Positions 9,236 through 18,860 are shown, numbered from the stretch's first letter. The stretch: 64,000 nt of DNA from Parapusillimonas granuli (GCF_013416525.1 NZ_JACCEM010000005.1:124001-188000); one strand, 5' to 3'. Numbers and translations are program-made. Notes: a model not told the origin generated them from the letters alone.

Positions 9236-10332
9236 TGAATCACGTGGATGTCGTTGCGGTCCCAGCCGATGGCGACCGGTTCGTTCATGGCGAGCGCATG
9301 CCCGGCGGCGCCCAGGGGCCAGCGGACGATCAGTTCGACGCCGCTGCGGGTGCGCAGGCGGTATTTCGTGGTCTCGCCCAGGTACACGATCTCGGTGATC
9401 GTGGCGTCGATCCTGGTGTCGGCGCGGTCTCCTTCCTTCATGTAGCGGGCGCGTTCGGGGCGCAGCAAGATGCCGATGTCGCGCCCGGTGTGGGCGCCGG
9501 GCGGCAGGGCGATGCGCGTGCCGTCTTCCAGCGTGGCCGCTTGGCCGGCGTCATCGGCGCGGGCATGAAGCAGGTTGGATTCGCCGATGAAGCCGGCCAC
9601 GAAGCGGTCGACGGGCGTCTGGTAGATTTCCTGCGGCGTGCCCAGCTGGGCGATCCGGCCTTCGTTCATGACCGCGATGCGGTCCGACAGCACCAGCGCT
9701 TCTTCCTGGTCGTGCGTGACGAACAGCGCCGTCAGGCCCAGGCGGCGCTGCAGCCGGCGCACTTCGAGCTGCATCTGCTCGCGCAGCTTGCGGTCGAGCG
9801 CGCCGAAGGGTTCGTCCAGCAGCAACAGGCGCGGCCCGAAGACCACCGCGCGCGCCAGCGCGACCCGCTGCTGCTGCCCGCCGGACAGCTGTTTCGGCAG
9901 GCGCGCGCCGAATTCCGGCAGGTCGACCAGCTTCAGGGCCTCGCGCACTTTGCTGTCGCATTCCGCCTTCGGCACTTTGCGCATCCGCAAGGGAAACGCG
10001 ATGTTTTCCGCGACGGTCATGTGCGGGAACAGCGCGTAGTTCTGGAACACCATGCCGATGTCGCGCTTGGCGGGCGGCATGTAGGTGATGTCCAGTTCGT
10101 TCAGGCAGACCACGCCCTCGTCGGGCTGTTCGAAACCCGCGATGACCTTCAGGAGCGTGGTCTTGCCCGAGCCGCTGGGGCCCAGGATGGTGAGCAATTC
10201 CCCCTCGCGGATGCTCAGGTCTATGCCCGCCAGGGCCTCGACCTGGCCGAAGCGGCGAGTCACGCCTTTGATGTGCACGCCATGGGCGGCGCGGTCCGCA
10301 TCGGCATGCGTGTGGGGAGGACTGCCGGTCAT
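9226..10332 (-). CDS. ABC transporter ATP-binding protein, PotA-like
   Basis: A 368-residue ATPase energising the polyamine-type importer. Walker A GPSGSGKT is at residues 51-58, the Q-loop MVFQNYALFPHMTV near 94-107, signature LSGGQQQ at 149-155 and Walker B LLLLDEP at 169-175. The switch region VTHDQEEAL follows. Residues about 280-365 form the C-terminal TOBE domain normal for this subfamily, where regulation by substrate or partner proteins can occur. It lies 55 bases after the binding protein gene and overlaps the first permease by ten bases. Confidence 0.93.
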   Translation of the reverse strand: MTGSPPHTHADADRAAHGVHIKGVTRRFGQVEALAGIDLSIREGELLTILGPSGSGKTTLLKVIAGFEQPDEGVVCLNELDITYMPPAKRDIGMVFQNYALFPHMTVAENIAFPLRMRKVPKAECDSKVREALKLVDLPEFGARLPKQLSGGQQQRVALARAVVFGPRLLLLDEPFGALDRKLREQMQLEVRRLQRRLGLTALFVTHDQEEALVLSDRIAVMNEGRIAQLGTPQEIYQTPVDRFVAGFIGESNLLHARADDAGQAATLEDGTRIALPPGAHTGRDIGILLRPERARYMKEGDRADTRIDATITEIVYLGETTKYRLRTRSGVELIVRWPLGAAGHALAMNEPVAIGWDRNDIHVIQWT

Positions 10333-10387
10333 GGGCCGTTTCCTTTCAAGTGGCTGGGCGAATCTTCTTCAAGGCGGGCCGGGGGGG

Positions 10388-11455
10388 TCATTCCAGCAGC
10401 CAGCGCGCCCAGCGTTCCTGGATGGCGGCGCGGTTGTCGGACCACCATTCCAGATTCACCCAGAACTGCTTCGGCAGATTCTCCGGACTGGTCGGCAGGT
10501 AGGGCACGATCGTGGGATCGGTGTACTGCGTGGCATCGAGGTTCAGCCCGGGGTAGCCGATGATGTTCGCATAGGCTCCCTGCAGCTTGGCGTCGGCCGC
10601 GATGGCCAGCAGGCGCTGTCCCCAGTAGGCGTCCTTGGCGCCCTTCGGTATGCCGAAAGCTGATTCCTTGATGGCGCCCTGGTTCCATACCATGGCGATG
10701 GGCGCGCCTTCTTTCACCAGCGCGTAGTAGCGGCCGTTCCAGGCGGTGCCGATGACGGCCTCCTGATCGACGAGCAATTGCGCGGACTGCGCGCCCGTCG
10801 TCCACCAGGCGGCGATATGCGGCTTGATTTCATTCATTTTCTTGAAGGCGCGATCCACGTCCAGCGGATACAGCTTGTCGGGCTCGACGCCGTCGGCCAG
10901 CAGCGCGAATTCCAGGTTCTCGATCGGGCTGTTCTGCATGGTGCGCGGGCCGGGGAACTTCTTGACGTCCCAGAAATCCTTCCAGTTTTGCGGGCCTTTC
11001 CCGTCCTTGAATACATCGCTGCGGTAGCCGATGATGGTGGAATAGGCGCTTTTCGGGAATACGTACTTGCGGTTCCTGAGGTGTTCGGGGAATTTCGACA
11101 GATCGATCACGGACAGGTCCAGCGGTTCCAGCAAGCCGGATCTTTCCGCAAGAATGGCGTCGGGTCCCGCGATCTCGGTGACGGTCCATTCAATGTTGCC
11201 GGCCTGGACCATGGCGCGCAGCTTGCCCAGGTCGACCGGGCTGGTGGTCTGCACTTTGATGCCGTACTTTTTTTCGAAGGCATCGTAAAAGGTTTTCCGG
11301 TTGGCGGCCTGGGTGGCGCCGCCCGAATCGTTCATGACGATTTTCTGCGGCTTCTCGGGCTGGGTCTGGGCCGGCGCGGCCGACGGAGCGGCAAGGACGG
11401 CGGCGGCAAATGCAAGAATGCCAAGACGAGTATTGATACGGCGCAACTTTGACAT
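10388..11455 (-). CDS. Periplasmic binding protein of polyamine-type ABC transporter (PotD-like)
   Basis: A 355-residue extracellular solute-binding protein. I start at the ATG at 11455, which has an AGGAG ribosome site eight bases upstream. An in-frame upstream ATG at 11491 would put twelve extra residues before the signal peptide. Residues 1-28 are a classical signal peptide ending APA|QTQ. The mature part begins KIVMNDSGGATQAANRKTF, the usual first strand of family-1 binding proteins for polyamines and small organic ligands. It leads the transporter block (binding protein, ATPase, two permeases), 98 bases below the amidohydrolase-fold gene. The ligand is unknown. Confidence 0.88.
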   Translation of the reverse strand: MSKLRRINTRLGILAFAAAVLAAPSAAPAQTQPEKPQKIVMNDSGGATQAANRKTFYDAFEKKYGIKVQTTSPVDLGKLRAMVQAGNIEWTVTEIAGPDAILAERSGLLEPLDLSVIDLSKFPEHLRNRKYVFPKSAYSTIIGYRSDVFKDGKGPQNWKDFWDVKKFPGPRTMQNSPIENLEFALLADGVEPDKLYPLDVDRAFKKMNEIKPHIAAWWTTGAQSAQLLVDQEAVIGTAWNGRYYALVKEGAPIAMVWNQGAIKESAFGIPKGAKDAYWGQRLLAIAADAKLQGAYANIIGYPGLNLDATQYTDPTIVPYLPTSPENLPKQFWVNLEWWSDNRAAIQERWARWLLE

Positions 11456-11527
11456 GGTTGTCTCCTGTGATGCGTTTACGCTTATCGACATACTTCTTTC
11501 TCAGGCCCGCCGAAGCGCGTTGCCCCG

Positions 11528-11548
11528 GCCGGCCGTCCCGAGGCCGGC
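11528..11548. other. GC-rich hairpin in the spacer between amidohydrolase-fold gene and ABC genes
   Basis: The 98-base spacer contains a perfect 7-bp stem, GCCGGCC pairing with GGCCGGC, around a seven-base loop. No T-run follows on the minus strand. It is therefore more likely an mRNA-processing or stability element that sets different expression for the two enzymes and the transporter than a strong terminator. GC-rich chance pairing cannot be excluded. Confidence 0.3.
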
Positions 11549-11553
11549 GCCGC

Positions 11554-12426
11554 CTAGGTGGTTGCGTCCACGGGCCCCAAGCCAAGGAATTTGGCCGCGT
11601 TGTCGTGCAGCCATTTGCGTTTGACTTCCTCCTTGATGGGCAGCGCCTTGACCTCCGCCAGGCTGCGGTCTATGGGCTGCATCGGGTAGGCGGAGCCGAA
11701 GATCATCTGGTCCTGCAGCATGGTGTTGCCATACTGGAGCAGCATTTCATAACCCGAATTCGGTACGGCCAGATACTTGGGGCGCACCGCCACCAGGCCG
11801 ATGCGCACGTTGGCGTGGCGCCATGCCACCGCCAATAGTTCAGGCACCCAGGGCCAGCCCGGCGGGGACGCGCACACGTTCAGTTCGGGAAAGTGCATCA
11901 TGACGTCGTCCAGATACTGGGGCCGGCCATAATCCATGGACGTGGCAGTGGAAAAATTGGTGCCGACGTGAATGTTCACGGGGACGCCCAGCTCGATGCA
12001 CTTGGCGTACAGCGGATACATCTTCGGGTCGTTGATGCGCAGCTTGTGTTCGAAGCATTGCAGGTTCAAGCCGCGCAGCCCCAGTTCGGCGACCGCGTGG
12101 TGCAGCTCGCGCACCGCCGCCATGCCCTTGTTGGGATCGACGCCCGCAAAGCCGATGTAGCGGGGGCCGTGCTTGGCGCAGAAGTCGGCCACGTCTTCAT
12201 TGCTGATGCGCAAGCCGAAGGTGGTTTCCAGATCGCGCCCCTTGATGACCACGTGCCTGGCCTGGCAGGCCTCGTACATGTCCAGGTAGGCCGCCAGGGG
12301 CTCGGGCGCCTGCTTGATTTCGCCGGCGGCCCGTTCGCTGGCGTTGTAGACGCGCCGGTAGTTCGCCAAATGCGGCCCCGTCTTGCCGAGCGTCGGCGGA
12401 GTGCTGCCGTAGTCGATGAATGTCAT
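11554..12426 (-). CDS. Amidohydrolase_2-like TIM-barrel protein with degenerate metal site
   Basis: A 290-residue protein of the amidohydrolase_2 (ACMSD/LigI-like) fold. I start at the ATG at 12426, which overlaps the ligase stop as ATGA with AGGA nine bases upstream. A second ATG six bases earlier lies too close to that site. The N-terminus reads MTFIDYGSTPP, where metal-dependent members have DxHxH. The end of the barrel reads FGSAYPMQPI, where the catalytic Asp of the usual SDYP/SDWP motif is Ala. NIHVG near residue 160 keeps one His. It resembles the proteins at 45923 and 46803 in this window. It may be a metal-independent lactonase or hydrolase, or a non-catalytic protein. It sits between a CoA ligase and an ABC importer. 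Confidence 0.75.
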   Translation of the reverse strand: MTFIDYGSTPPTLGKTGPHLANYRRVYNASERAAGEIKQAPEPLAAYLDMYEACQARHVVIKGRDLETTFGLRISNEDVADFCAKHGPRYIGFAGVDPNKGMAAVRELHHAVAELGLRGLNLQCFEHKLRINDPKMYPLYAKCIELGVPVNIHVGTNFSTATSMDYGRPQYLDDVMMHFPELNVCASPPGWPWVPELLAVAWRHANVRIGLVAVRPKYLAVPNSGYEMLLQYGNTMLQDQMIFGSAYPMQPIDRSLAEVKALPIKEEVKRKWLHDNAAKFLGLGPVDATT

Positions 12427-14060
12427 AGCCATTTTTCCTGTATGCGATCGTAGCTGCCGGCCTTCAGGTCCGCCACGCCTTGCGTCAGCTGTTTTTTGGC
12501 GATCTTGCCGGATGGGGTCTTGGGCAGCGTTCCGTGGTAGGCGATGTAGCGGGGTATCTTGAAGCGGGCCAGCTTGGCGGCGCAGTGTTCCAGCAGCGCG
12601 GACACGGGCAAGTCTTCCGGGCCGTATCCCTCGCGCAGCGCGACATACACTTTGACCTCTTCGCCGCGCACCTCGTCCGGAACCGGCACCGCCGCGGCTT
12701 CGGCCACCTGGGGCAGGGCGGTGATGACGGCTTCGACTTCCCGCGCGGCGATGTTTTCCCCCGCGCGCCGTATCATGTCCTTGACGCGGCCCACGATGTA
12801 GAAATAGCCGCGCTCGTCCTGGCGGAACAAATCGCCGGTGCGGAACCAATCGCCGTCGAAGGCGGCGGCCGTGGCCTGCGGATTCTTGTAATAGCCTTGC
12901 AGCATGCCGGGGCCCCGCACTTGCAGTTCTCCCACCTGGCCCGCCTGGACGGCCTGGCCGGATTCATCGACGATGCGCGCCTGCCTGAAGGGGCCGGGCT
13001 TGCCGCAGGAGCCCGAGCCCGTCATGTCGGTCGCTTCTATCGGCATGAACAAGCAGGTTCCGCACTCCGTCATGCCGAATGCCTCGCGCGCGATCAGGTC
13101 GAATCGTTCTTCCAGGGCGGCGTGCAGGTCTTTGGGTATCCCGTATACGTTGACGCGGACCAGGGCATGGTCTTTCTCATCGGGCGCTTCGGGCTGCTTG
13201 TGGACCAGATAGGGCAGCAGGCAGAAGTTGATCCGGTGCTCGCGCACCCAGCCCATGAACCGGCTGGGGCTTTGCCGGTTGGCGACGAACAGGGTGCCGC
13301 GCTGGAAGAAGGTCATCAGCAGCAGCCATTGGGGGTCCATGTAGAAGAAGGGCGTGGGCGCCAGGATGCGCGCATATTTGCGGCCGTCCCGGAACGCATT
13401 GGATTTGCTGGTGATGAGCCAGTACCGATGCGACAGTACGCAGCCCTTGGGAAAGCCCGTGGTGCCCGAGGTGTACTGGATGTTCATGGGGTCATCCAGT
13501 TCGACTTCATACGGCGGGCGGAAGGCGTCGCCGTCATTGTCGAGCAGGGCTTCCCAATGATGGGCCGAATCGCGCTCGCTGCCCACCGTATGGATGCGGT
13601 CCGCCCGCAGCAGGCCCGGCAAGGGGTTCAGCGCATCCAGGGCGGGCAGGCAGCCGTCATGGATGACCAGCCATTCCACGTCTCCGTTTTCAATGATGAA
13701 GGTGAGTTCCCGCGGCGTGTAGGCGATGTTTATCGGCACCATGACGGCGCCCAGCCGGGCCAGCGCCAGCCATGTCAGCGGAAACGCGGGGATGTTCGGC
13801 AGCATGACGCCGACATGCCGCCCCTTGCGGATGCCGGCCTCGTACATGCCGCAAGCCAGCCGGTTGACCGTCTTTTGCAGCGTGGCGTAATCGATGGTTG
13901 CGCCCAGCTCGAAGAAATTCCAGGCCAATGCGGCGGGGCATTCCGCGGCGGCCGCGTCCAGCAGGAAGCCTATGCTGGCCGGCAGCGGTTCGGCCTCCAG
14001 TTGCTCGATGCGTGCGGCCAGCGGCGGCACGGTCTCCTTCAGGACCTGCTCTCTGCTCAT
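12423..14060 (-). CDS. AMP-forming acyl-CoA ligase, paralogue of the one at 4945-6585
   Basis: A 545-residue adenylate-forming CoA ligase. I start at MSREQVLKE (14060). An in-frame ATG at 14132 would add 24 residues not seen in the paralogue. Motifs are YTSGTTGFPKGCVLSH near 198-213, REAFGMTECG near 327, the FRTGDLFRQDERGYFYIVGR block near 408-427 and the catalytic Lys in KTPSGKIAKKQL near 516. It is the first gene of the minus-strand operon and overlaps the amidohydrolase-fold gene by four bases. A divergent LysR gene starts 133 bases away and is the obvious candidate regulator. The imported substrate is presumably activated to a CoA ester (inference). Confidence 0.88.
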   Translation of the reverse strand: MSREQVLKETVPPLAARIEQLEAEPLPASIGFLLDAAAAECPAALAWNFFELGATIDYATLQKTVNRLACGMYEAGIRKGRHVGVMLPNIPAFPLTWLALARLGAVMVPINIAYTPRELTFIIENGDVEWLVIHDGCLPALDALNPLPGLLRADRIHTVGSERDSAHHWEALLDNDGDAFRPPYEVELDDPMNIQYTSGTTGFPKGCVLSHRYWLITSKSNAFRDGRKYARILAPTPFFYMDPQWLLLMTFFQRGTLFVANRQSPSRFMGWVREHRINFCLLPYLVHKQPEAPDEKDHALVRVNVYGIPKDLHAALEERFDLIAREAFGMTECGTCLFMPIEATDMTGSGSCGKPGPFRQARIVDESGQAVQAGQVGELQVRGPGMLQGYYKNPQATAAAFDGDWFRTGDLFRQDERGYFYIVGRVKDMIRRAGENIAAREVEAVITALPQVAEAAAVPVPDEVRGEEVKVYVALREGYGPEDLPVSALLEHCAAKLARFKIPRYIAYHGTLPKTPSGKIAKKQLTQGVADLKAGSYDRIQEKWL

Positions 14061-14193
14061 GACGTTGTCTCTTCTGGTGTTATGGGCCGGATCGGCGGCT
14101 TGTTTGACGCTACTGTATGCCCAGTTGCCCATTAAAACTAATACAATTTACAAGCAGTGCAAGAAACTAAAAGTTATGGGTAGGGGGTCAGGC

Positions 14194-15114
14194 ATGCTCA
14201 ACGTCCGTTACCTGGCGGTGTTTCGCGCAGTTGCGAAAGCCGGCTCCGTGTCCGCCGCCGCGCGCATGCTGAACGTATCCCAGCCGGCCGTCACCAAGAC
14301 GGTCCGGCTGCTGGAAGAAAGGCTGGGCCTGGCATTGTTCTCGCGCGTGAACGGCCGCTTGATCATCACGCCGGAAGCCGAACGGCTCATGCCCGAAATC
14401 GAGCGCTTGTTCGGTACGCTCACGGTCATCAAAAACCTGGCGGACGAAGCGCGGGAAGGGCTGTCGGGCACGATTTCCATCGCCTCCGTCACCACGCTGT
14501 CGATGTCGCTGGTGGCGAAGGCCATCGAAAACTTTCATCGCGCGCACCCCGGGGTGCGGTTCGACATCAAGTCCTTGCCCACGCGCCTGGCCGTGCAGCA
14601 CGTCGCCACCAACTACGTCGACCTGGGCGTGCTGGACGCGCCCGCCGGCGCGCTGGATATGGAAACGATAGAACTGTGCCGGTCGCGCGTGTGCTGCGTG
14701 CTGCGCCGCGACCACCCCCTGGCCCGGCGCCGCTATATAGAGCCGCGCCAACTGGCCGACGAGAGCATCATTTCGTTCAGCGACGAAACCACCACCGGCA
14801 TGCTGCTGCGTGAAGCCTTCCATTCCGCCAACGTCGCGCACAACGTGCACTTCACGGTCAACCACACCATGACGGCCTACACGCTGGTGCGCCGGGGCGT
14901 CGGCGTGGCGCTGGTCGATTCGTTTCCATTGTTTTCAGGCGATTTCACCGATCTGGTCGTGCGGCCTTTCAGCCCGGCAATCGAAACCCGGGTCTGTGTC
15001 GTGTTCTCATCCACGCGGGCGGTACCCATCGTGGCAAGAAACTTTGTTCACGCTTTGAAGCAAGCGGTAACGGAAATGGTGGACACCCATGGGAATATGC
15101 TCGTGCTGCCTTGA
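14194..15114 (+). CDS. LysR family transcriptional regulator
   Basis: A 306-residue regulator. I start at the ATG at 14194 because an AGGGGG ribosome site ends six bases upstream and the translation begins directly with the winged-helix domain (MLNVRYLAVFRAVAKAGSVS; the recognition helix includes VSQPAVTKTVRLLEERLG). An ATG at 14176 would add six residues. The effector-binding domain occupies about 90-300. The gene is divergent from the CoA-ligase/ABC operon across a 133-base gap, the classic LysR arrangement, and it is also upstream of the dipeptide-type operon. Control of the minus-strand operon is the more probable role. Confidence 0.92.
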   Translation: MLNVRYLAVFRAVAKAGSVSAAARMLNVSQPAVTKTVRLLEERLGLALFSRVNGRLIITPEAERLMPEIERLFGTLTVIKNLADEAREGLSGTISIASVTTLSMSLVAKAIENFHRAHPGVRFDIKSLPTRLAVQHVATNYVDLGVLDAPAGALDMETIELCRSRVCCVLRRDHPLARRRYIEPRQLADESIISFSDETTTGMLLREAFHSANVAHNVHFTVNHTMTAYTLVRRGVGVALVDSFPLFSGDFTDLVVRPFSPAIETRVCVVFSSTRAVPIVARNFVHALKQAVTEMVDTHGNMLVLP

Positions 15115-15278
15115 TGCGCCAAAGGCCGCGCACAGCCCAGACGATTCCGATGAGTGATTACCCTGATGTCTCGGCCTAGATGTATGATTTAAATTATATA
15201 TATGACTTGCCCCTTTCGAAGTAGCTCCGAGCGTCTTTAGAAGGTCAGGGCGCATCGGGAAATATTCAGGAGACGGAT
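15115..15278 (+). promoter_or_regulatory. AT-rich leader before the dipeptide-type ABC operon
   Basis: This 164-base gap holds the only strongly AT-rich patch nearby (about 15183-15203, including TATATATA), in otherwise GC-rich DNA. It ends with an AGGAGACGGAT ribosome site for the gene at 15279. A promoter for the operon is expected here, but I could not place a convincing -35/-10 pair at proper spacing. Confidence 0.35.
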
Positions 15279-16967
15279 ATGGCCGATGTAAATGCGTTCA
15301 CAGAGGGCGGCTGTAAGGAAGATTCAACCGGCAACGCCGTGACCCGCCGGAAATTCATACAGCTCGGCACACTTCTCGGGGGGGCGTGGGGCGTCGGCGT
15401 CCCCGCGTCGGCGCTGGCGCAAAGCGGTGAAGGCGGCAAGGTCCGCAAGGGCGGCACCCTGGTCATGCTGGTGGTGCCCGAGCCCCCCACCCTGGCCGGT
15501 TATCAAAGCACGTCGGGGCCCGTGGGGCAGGTGGCCACCAAGGTGTACGAAGGCCTGCTGGAATATGGCTTCGATCTTCAACCGAAGCCCGGGCTGGCCA
15601 AGTCCTGGCAGGTGTCCGACGACGGCCTCACCATCACGTTCAAGCTGCAGGACGGCGTGAAGTTCCACGACGGCAAGCCCTTCACCAGCGAAGACGTGCG
15701 GTTCAGCGTGATGGAAGTCCTGAAGAAAATCCACCCGCGGGGCGCGGCCACCACCTTCCGCCATGTCGTCGCGGTGGAAACCCCCGACCCGCTCACCGCC
15801 GTGTTCAAGCTCGATACCGCCGCGCCGTATCTGATGATGGGGCTTTCGAGCTACGAGTCCCCGATGCTGCCCAAGCACTTGTTCGAAGGCGAAAACATAC
15901 AGCGCAGCGAATACGCCAACAAGCCCGTGGGCACCGGCCCCTTCGTTTTCAAGGAATGGCGGCGCGGCGAGTTCGTGCTGCTGGAAAAAAACAAGAACTA
16001 CTGGAAGCCGGGCGAGCCGAACCTGGACAGGATCGCGTTCCGCTTCATCCCCGACGCCGGGTCCCGCAGCGCCGCGATCGAGGCGGGCGAGGCCCATATC
16101 GGGGGCTTCAGCGCCATTCCCAACGTCGACATCGCGCGCCTCAAAGAGAAGCCCTTCATAGAAGCCACGACGCGCGGGTACGAAATGCAGGCGCCGATCA
16201 CCATGCTGGACTTCAACACCAAGCGCAAGCCGTTCGACAACGTCAAAGTCAGGCAGGCGATTTCGTATGCGATCGACCGCCAATTCGTGATCGACCACAT
16301 CTGGTTCGGCTTCGGCAAGAAAGCCACCGGCCCCATCAGTTCGAACTTCGCGGCCAACGGCATTTATACGCCGGACGTGCACAACTACGACGTGCCCAAT
16401 GGCGTGGAAGTGGCCAACAAGCTGCTCGATGAAGCCGGCTTTCCCAGGAAGGCCGACGGCACGCGCTTCGAGATCGTCCATGACATCACGCCCTATGGCG
16501 ACGAGTGGCGCCGCTTCGGCGAATATATCCAGCAGGTGCTGGGGCGCATAGGCATCAAGGCCACCCTGCGCTATGAAGACGTGCCCACGTGGCTGCGGCG
16601 GGTGTACACGAATTATGACTTCGACCTGACGAGCAACTGGGTGCAGACGCTCGCCGATCCGGTGATCGGCGCCCACAGGTTTTATTCGTCCAAGACCATC
16701 ACGCCGGGAGCGGTGTTCGTGAACGACTCGCAATGGAGCACGCCCGAAACGGACGAGCTCCTGGACCGCGCGGCGATCGAAACCGACCCCAAGAAGCGCA
16801 ACGAAATCTATCACAGGTTCCAGAAGCTGGTGGTCGAGGCGGCCCCATACGTCTGGGTGCACGAGATCGAGTTCGTCACGGTGAAGAACAAGCGGGTCAA
16901 GGACGACATCGTGACGCCTCTGGGCTTGTACGGGTCCTTCGGGAAGGCCTGGCTGGACAAGGCCTGA
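15279..16967 (+). CDS. Periplasmic binding protein of peptide/opine-type ABC transporter (family 5), Tat-type signal
   Basis: A 562-residue DppA/OppA-like solute-binding protein. The N-terminus has a twin-arginine motif, TRRKFIQLG (Arg23-Arg24), followed by a hydrophobic stretch and a likely cleavage after ALA47, suggesting export folded by the Tat system. The mature part shows GLAKSWQVSDDGLTITFKLQ, the family-5 signature region, near residues 105-125. It leads an operon with two permeases, a fused double ATPase and an amidase. Dipeptides, opines, glutathione or amides could be ligands. The amidase at the end hints at an amide-containing compound (inference). Confidence 0.92.
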   Translation: MADVNAFTEGGCKEDSTGNAVTRRKFIQLGTLLGGAWGVGVPASALAQSGEGGKVRKGGTLVMLVVPEPPTLAGYQSTSGPVGQVATKVYEGLLEYGFDLQPKPGLAKSWQVSDDGLTITFKLQDGVKFHDGKPFTSEDVRFSVMEVLKKIHPRGAATTFRHVVAVETPDPLTAVFKLDTAAPYLMMGLSSYESPMLPKHLFEGENIQRSEYANKPVGTGPFVFKEWRRGEFVLLEKNKNYWKPGEPNLDRIAFRFIPDAGSRSAAIEAGEAHIGGFSAIPNVDIARLKEKPFIEATTRGYEMQAPITMLDFNTKRKPFDNVKVRQAISYAIDRQFVIDHIWFGFGKKATGPISSNFAANGIYTPDVHNYDVPNGVEVANKLLDEAGFPRKADGTRFEIVHDITPYGDEWRRFGEYIQQVLGRIGIKATLRYEDVPTWLRRVYTNYDFDLTSNWVQTLADPVIGAHRFYSSKTITPGAVFVNDSQWSTPETDELLDRAAIETDPKKRNEIYHRFQKLVVEAAPYVWVHEIEFVTVKNKRVKDDIVTPLGLYGSFGKAWLDKA

Positions 16968-17006
16968 TCCGCCTTCCCCGGTCGCGGCCAGGCGCATGGA
17001 GCGGAT

Positions 17007-17996
17007 ATGCTTGCATTGATAGGCGGGTCCTTGCCCAGGATCTTCAGGCGCTTGTTCCAGGGCGTCCTGACCATCCTGGTCATCGTGGTCCTGAACTTCT
17101 TCCTGCTGCATTCTGCGCCCGGAGACGCGGCGGAAGTGCTGGCCGGCGAAGCGGGGTCGTCCACCCCGGAATACATTGCGCAGCTGCGCGAAGAATTCGG
17201 GATGGACAAGCCCCTGGCCGTCCAGCTCGGCGTGTACGTGAAGAACATCCTGACCCTCAATCTGGGCTATTCCTTCCGCGCGGCCAAGCCCGTGAAGGAC
17301 TTGATCACGGAACGCCTGGGCGCCACGCTGCTGCTGATGGGCACGACGCTCGTCATTTCCGTCGGCATGGGGGTTCTATTGGGCGCCCTGGCCGCGCGCT
17401 GGCTGAACACCTGGAAAGACAATCTGATTTCACTGGGCGCCCTGATTTCCTACGCGACGCCCATGTTCTGGGCTGGGCTGATGCTGATCGTCCTGTTCTC
17501 CATACACCTGGGCTGGCTGCCGACCAGCGGGATGGAGAACATATCCGCTTTTTATGAAGGCTGGGAACGCGTGCTGGACATCGGCAGGCATCTGGTTCTG
17601 CCGGCAACCACCTTGTCCCTGTTCTACCTGGCTTTCTACACGCGCCTGATGCGCGCCTCCATGCTGGAGCAGTCCGGCCTGGATTACGTGACCACGGCGC
17701 GGGCCAAGGGCTTGACGGAGCGCCAGATCGTTTTCGGGCACATGCTGCGCAATGCGGTCCTGCCGGTGGTGACCATGGCGGGCATGCAGATCGGCGCCAT
17801 GCTGGGCGGCTCGGTGGTCGTGGAAACCGTCTTTGCCTGGCCGGGACTGGGCTACCTTGCCTTCCAGGCTTTGTTCGCGCGCGACTTGAACCTGCTTTTG
17901 AGCATATTTTTCATTTGCGCCATTTTGGTGGTCGTCGCGAATCTTCTGGTGGACGTTTTGTATTCGGTTCTCGACCCGCGCATCAGAACGGCCTGA
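17007..17996 (+). CDS. Dipeptide-type ABC transporter permease (DppB-like)
   Basis: A 329-residue inner-membrane permease with the DppB layout: an N-terminal helix (GVLTILVIVVLNFFLLHSAP), a large periplasmic loop with FGMDKPLAVQLGVYVKN near 70-86, and five further helices. The coupling loop DYVTTARAKGLTERQIVFGH lies near residue 228-247. It follows the binding protein after 39 bases and pairs with the shorter permease next to it. Confidence 0.93.
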   Translation: MLALIGGSLPRIFRRLFQGVLTILVIVVLNFFLLHSAPGDAAEVLAGEAGSSTPEYIAQLREEFGMDKPLAVQLGVYVKNILTLNLGYSFRAAKPVKDLITERLGATLLLMGTTLVISVGMGVLLGALAARWLNTWKDNLISLGALISYATPMFWAGLMLIVLFSIHLGWLPTSGMENISAFYEGWERVLDIGRHLVLPATTLSLFYLAFYTRLMRASMLEQSGLDYVTTARAKGLTERQIVFGHMLRNAVLPVVTMAGMQIGAMLGGSVVVETVFAWPGLGYLAFQALFARDLNLLLSIFFICAILVVVANLLVDVLYSVLDPRIRTA

Positions 17997-18029
17997 GACC
18001 ATCGATTCACAGCTATAAGGCCCGAAACT

Positions 18030-18857
18030 ATGGCTCCGCTCATTCGTCGATTCAGCAGGAATGCCTCGGCCGTCTTCGGCGCGGTGATCTTGCTGGTGGT
18101 TGCGCTGGTTGCGTTGGTCGGCCCCTTCTTCTACGCGCAGGACCCGTTCAGCATGGTGGGAACGCCGTTTTCGCTGCCGTTCCAGGAACACCTGCTGGGC
18201 ACCGACATCCTGGGCCGGGACGTCGCCACCGGCATCGTCTACGGGGCCCGGACGTCGCTGCTCATCGGCCTGTTCGCCACCGCCATCGCGGTTTTCCTGG
18301 GCACGGTCCTGGGGGCGATGGCCGGCTACTACGGCGGCTACGTGGACCAGTGGGTCATGCGCATCACCGAGATCTTTCAAACGATTCCCTTCTTCCTGTT
18401 CGCGATCCTGCTGGTGGCGATACTGGGCGCTTCCATAACGAATGTGGTGCTTGCGATAGCCATCGTGTCCTGGCCGCCCATGACCCGGCTGGTGCGCGGT
18501 GAATTCCTGGCGGCGCGGGGCAAGGAGTATGTCGAGGCGTGCATGGTCATGGGCATGAGCAACTGGCGGACCATCGTCCACCACATTCTGCCCAATACGC
18601 TGTCGTCGATCATCGTCATGAGCTCCCTGATGGTCGCCAATGCGATATTGATCGAGTCCGCATTGTCTTTCCTGGGCCTGGGCGACCCCAACGTCATGAG
18701 CTGGGGCTTCATGATAGGCGCGGCCCGCCCGGTGCTCAGGACGGCATGGTGGCTATGCGCGTTTCCAGGGGTCGCCATACTGGTGACGGTCCTGGCCATC
18801 AACCTGGTGGGCGAAGGGCTGAACGACGCGCTCAATCCACGATTAAGGCACTTTTGA
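18030..18857 (+). CDS. Dipeptide-type ABC transporter permease (DppC-like)
   Basis: A 275-residue permease, the DppC partner. A first helix at about 15-37 is followed by the family segment [20 protein letters not shown] near 52-71. The coupling loop [20 protein letters not shown] lies near 168-187, and [15 protein letters not shown] near 212-226 is typical of DppC. Spacing to the genes on both sides is short (33 and 3 bases), so it belongs to one transcript with them. Confidence 0.93.
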   Translation: MAPLIRRFSRNASAVFGAVILLVVALVALVGPFFYAQDPFSMVGTPFSLPFQEHLLGTDILGRDVATGIVYGARTSLLIGLFATAIAVFLGTVLGAMAGYYGGYVDQWVMRITEIFQTIPFFLFAILLVAILGASITNVVLAIAIVSWPPMTRLVRGEFLAARGKEYVEACMVMGMSNWRTIVHHILPNTLSSIIVMSSLMVANAILIESALSFLGLGDPNVMSWGFMIGAARPVLRTAWWLCAFPGVAILVTVLAINLVGEGLNDALNPRLRHF

Positions 18858-18860
18858 ATC

